Assembly (NCBI RefSeq): GCF_022829515.1 | Contig: NZ_JAKSYL010000296.1 | Span: 22,121 to 86,120 of the forward strand | Source of the DNA: Methylobacterium sp. J-048 | GTDB taxonomy: Bacteria; Pseudomonadota; Alphaproteobacteria; Rhizobiales; Beijerinckiaceae | Reading direction: 5' to 3' | Length of the DNA: 64,000 nucleotides | Part shown: in pieces, positions 62,223 through 64,000 of the stretch | How the letters are laid out: each line of letters starts with the position of its first letter | Numbering within the stretch: position 1 is the stretch's first letter | Notes under the pieces: model-generated | Told to the model about the DNA's origin: nothing | Databases searched by the model: none | Seen by the model: the letters and a program-made list of their open reading frames with translations, nothing else | Translations under genes and position numbers: made by a program

Positions 62223-63602
62223 GTGGCATCGCGGGACACAGGCCGCAACACGCGGGTCGAGACGGCGACGGGTGCGACCACGGCCGACAGCGCCGGCCTC
62301 GGCGCCCGGCGGGCTGCCATGCAGGTGGTGGCCGAGATGATCGGCCAGCAGCGCCCCCCGGCCCTTGACGAGTCCCTGGCGCTGGCGATCCGGGCCGAGG
62401 CGCTGAGCCCGGGCGACGCCGCCCTGGCCCGGGCGATCGCAGTGGCGACCTTCCGGCGCTACGGCCTGATCCGGGCCGCCCTGGCGACCCGGCTGGAGCG
62501 CGGCCTGCCGGTCGAGAAGCCGCGGCTCACGGCGCTGCTCGCCACCGCCACCGCCCAGATCCTCGACCTCGCCATTCCCGATCACGCCGCCGTCGATTGC
62601 GCGGTGCGGCTCGCCAAGGGTGACGACAGGACCACCCATCTCGCCGGCCTCGTCAACGCGGTGCTGCGCCGGGTCGCCCGGGAGCGCGACGCGATCCTGG
62701 CCGAATCCGCCGACGCGCTCGCCGTCAACACGCCGGACTGGCTGGCACGCCGCTGGAGCGCGGCCTACGGGCCGGAGCGCGCCGGCGCGATCGCGCGGGC
62801 GCATCTCGCCGGCGCGACGATCGACCTGACCCCGCGCGGCGACGCGGCCGAATGGGTCGAGGCGCTCGGCGCGGTGCGGCTGCCGACCGGCTCCCTGCGG
62901 CTGCCGGAGAACGGCCCGGCGATCCCCGACCTGCCGGGCTTCCAGGACGGCGCCTGGTGGGTGCAGGACGCCGCGGCGGCGATCCCGGCCCGGCTGCTGG
63001 CGCCGCAGGCCGGCGCCCGCGTCCTCGACCTCTGCGCCGCGCCGGGCGGCAAGACGATGCAGCTCGCCGCCACCGGCGCCCATGTCACCGCCGTCGACCG
63101 TTCGGCGCCGCGGCTGGAGCGCCTGCGCGAGAACGTCGCCCGGCTCGGCCTCGACGTCACCATCGCGGTGGCCGACGCCCTGGCGTTGGAGCCGCAGGAC
63201 CACGATGCCGTGCTCCTCGACGCGCCGTGCTCGGCCACCGGCACGATCCGGCGCCACCCGGACGTGGCCTGGACCAAGTCGGAGGCCGACATCGCCCGGC
63301 TGGCAACGCTTCAGACCAAGCTCCTCGACCACGCGGCCGGGCTGGTCCGCCTCGGCGGCCGGCTGGTCTACTGCACCTGCTCGCTGGAGCCGGAGGAGGG
63401 CGAGGCGCAGGTCGCCGCCTTCCTGGCCCGCGACGCGCGCTACCGGCGCGTGCCGGTCCAGCCGGACGAGGTCGGCGGCGCCACCGAGATGATCGACGCC
63501 AACGGCGATCTGCGCACCCTGCCGTGCCATCTGCCCGAGATCCCGGGCGCCCGCGGCGGCCTCGACGGCTTTTTCGCGAGCCGGCTCGAACGGGTGGGGT
63601 GA
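62223..63602 (+). CDS. rsmB: 16S rRNA m5C967 methyltransferase RsmB family
   Basis: The 459-residue protein has a NusB-like N-terminal domain (~1-150) and a SAM-dependent RNA m5C domain: VLDLCAAPGGKTMQLAATGA, VLLDAPCSATGTIRRHPDVAW (motif IV, Cys) and RLVYCTCSLEPEEGEAQVAAF (motif VI, Cys). The start appears to be GTG 62223. It methylates C967 of 16S rRNA, or is a close relative. A family B palindrome follows 48 bases downstream. Confidence 0.92.
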   Translation: MASRDTGRNTRVETATGATTADSAGLGARRAAMQVVAEMIGQQRPPALDESLALAIRAEALSPGDAALARAIAVATFRRYGLIRAALATRLERGLPVEKPRLTALLATATAQILDLAIPDHAAVDCAVRLAKGDDRTTHLAGLVNAVLRRVARERDAILAESADALAVNTPDWLARRWSAAYGPERAGAIARAHLAGATIDLTPRGDAAEWVEALGAVRLPTGSLRLPENGPAIPDLPGFQDGAWWVQDAAAAIPARLLAPQAGARVLDLCAAPGGKTMQLAATGAHVTAVDRSAPRLERLRENVARLGLDVTIAVADALALEPQDHDAVLLDAPCSATGTIRRHPDVAWTKSEADIARLATLQTKLLDHAAGLVRLGGRLVYCTCSLEPEEGEAQVAAFLARDARYRRVPVQPDEVGGATEMIDANGDLRTLPCHLPEIPGARGGLDGFFASRLERVG

Positions 63603-63650
63603 GGGAGCCCTTATTGCTGCGCGCGAACGGACGGTTGACGTATCCTCCGT

Positions 63651-63742
63651 CGTCATTGCGAGCGCAGCGAAGCAACCCAGCGCCGCGCGCGCTCACAGAA
63701 TGAAGTGGATCCCTGGGTCGCTTCGCTGCGCTCGCGATGACG
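63651..63742. repeat. Intergenic palindrome, family B copy 2
   Basis: CGTCATTGCGAGCGCAGCG then AAGCAACCCAG pairs with CTGGGTCGCTTCGCTGCG then CTCGCGATGACG at the right end. The outer arms match copy 1 (47727-47820); the centre differs. Confidence 0.85.
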
Positions 63743-64000
63743 GAGCAAGCGAAACACGCGACCCCACCCCTTGACAATGTTCCTATTTTGTGCTCATTAG
63801 CCGTCACCTGTCCTCCGGTGCCGCGGGGGTGACTTCGCGGCGCTCCTCTGGGGTCCGTGCGGTGGCTGACCGGCGGGTTCGGAGAGCAGGGCGATGCCCG
63901 CGTCGGTGGCTCTCAGCCGCGATCGCCCCGGGCGGCGAACCGATGCGGGGCGTGTCTCGGTGACGGGCGTGAGATCGGGCGGCAGTTTGCCCGGCGGGGT
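63743..64000. other. Window-end region with a promoter-like sequence
   Basis: TTGACA at 63772 is a consensus -35, and AT-rich bases follow (TATTTTGTGCTCATTAG). GTTC-N7-GTGC (63780-63794) is one base from the alphaproteobacterial LexA site GTTC-N7-GTTC. Short open frames run off the right edge, but none has a recognisable protein, so the downstream gene is not identified. Confidence 0.4.

Overview
The window is GC-rich alphaproteobacterial chromosome and most probably comes from a Methylobacterium-type pink facultative methylotroph. The evidence is a tetrahydromethanopterin-linked C1-pathway protein beside a HisA-like protein, a full set of hopanoid side-chain and transport genes (hpnH, hpnN, hpnLMIJK), a PDH E1-beta with its own lipoyl domain, an Omp25/31-type porin and two good matches to the EcfG general-stress promoter. 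No tRNA, rRNA, CRISPR array, intact transposon or prophage was seen.

Layout. 1-5.8 kb: end of an aspartic-protease/PDZ gene, leuD, a HisA-like gene facing an H4MPT-linked C1 gene with a 66-residue partner, a membrane protein, a RelE/ParE toxin-antitoxin pair and an RlpA-like protein. 6-17.3 kb: hopanoid region with hpnH (-), hpnN (+), then a MarR-GNAT fusion and a broken VapBC-type pair, then the operon hpnL-hpnM-hpnI-hpnJ-hpnK (-). 17.5-18.7 kb: an arginine:glycine-amidinotransferase-like enzyme facing away from hpnL. 18.9-26.2 kb: alpha/beta hydrolase, kdsA, a methyltransferase, a Gly/Tyr-rich secreted protein, queF, eno and a class III nucleotide cyclase. 26.3-33.5 kb: ftsB and the pyruvate dehydrogenase cluster pdhA-pdhB-DUF5076-Uma2-pdhC-coiled coil-lpd. 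33.7-47.5 kb: small proteins, a PLP dehydratase, an IscA/SufA protein, a GGDEF protein, an RhlE-type helicase, porin, PRC-barrel protein, parE and topA. 47.7-57 kb: a sulfite-oxidase-like molybdoenzyme with cytochrome b, pyrB, hisE-coaA, thpR and an arylesterase opposite an ABC/FtsX exporter. 57.3-64 kb: a Bax-inhibitor-1 protein, a DapA-family enzyme, DUF2794, bluB, an L,D-transpeptidase, three small genes and rsmB.

How the genes work together. HpnH starts side-chain assembly by adding adenosine to hopene. HpnI, HpnK and HpnJ turn bacteriohopanetetrol into its glucosamine and cyclitol-ether forms, and HpnN moves hopanoids to the outer membrane. The most interesting link is the amidinotransferase: it has the D/H/C triad of arginine:glycine amidinotransferase, sits back to back with this operon, and could make the guanidino-substituted cyclitol ether that I recall being reported from pink methylotrophs.

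Intergenic DNA is rich in palindromic repeats of four kinds: three copies of a 108-123 bp element, two copies of a 92-94 bp element, three copies of a GGGCGAGCCC-type element, and one 300 bp element bounded by 37-base inverted repeats. Two short genes (22520 and 44548) lie just downstream of GGAAC-N16/17-CGTT promoters and are good candidates for general-stress genes.
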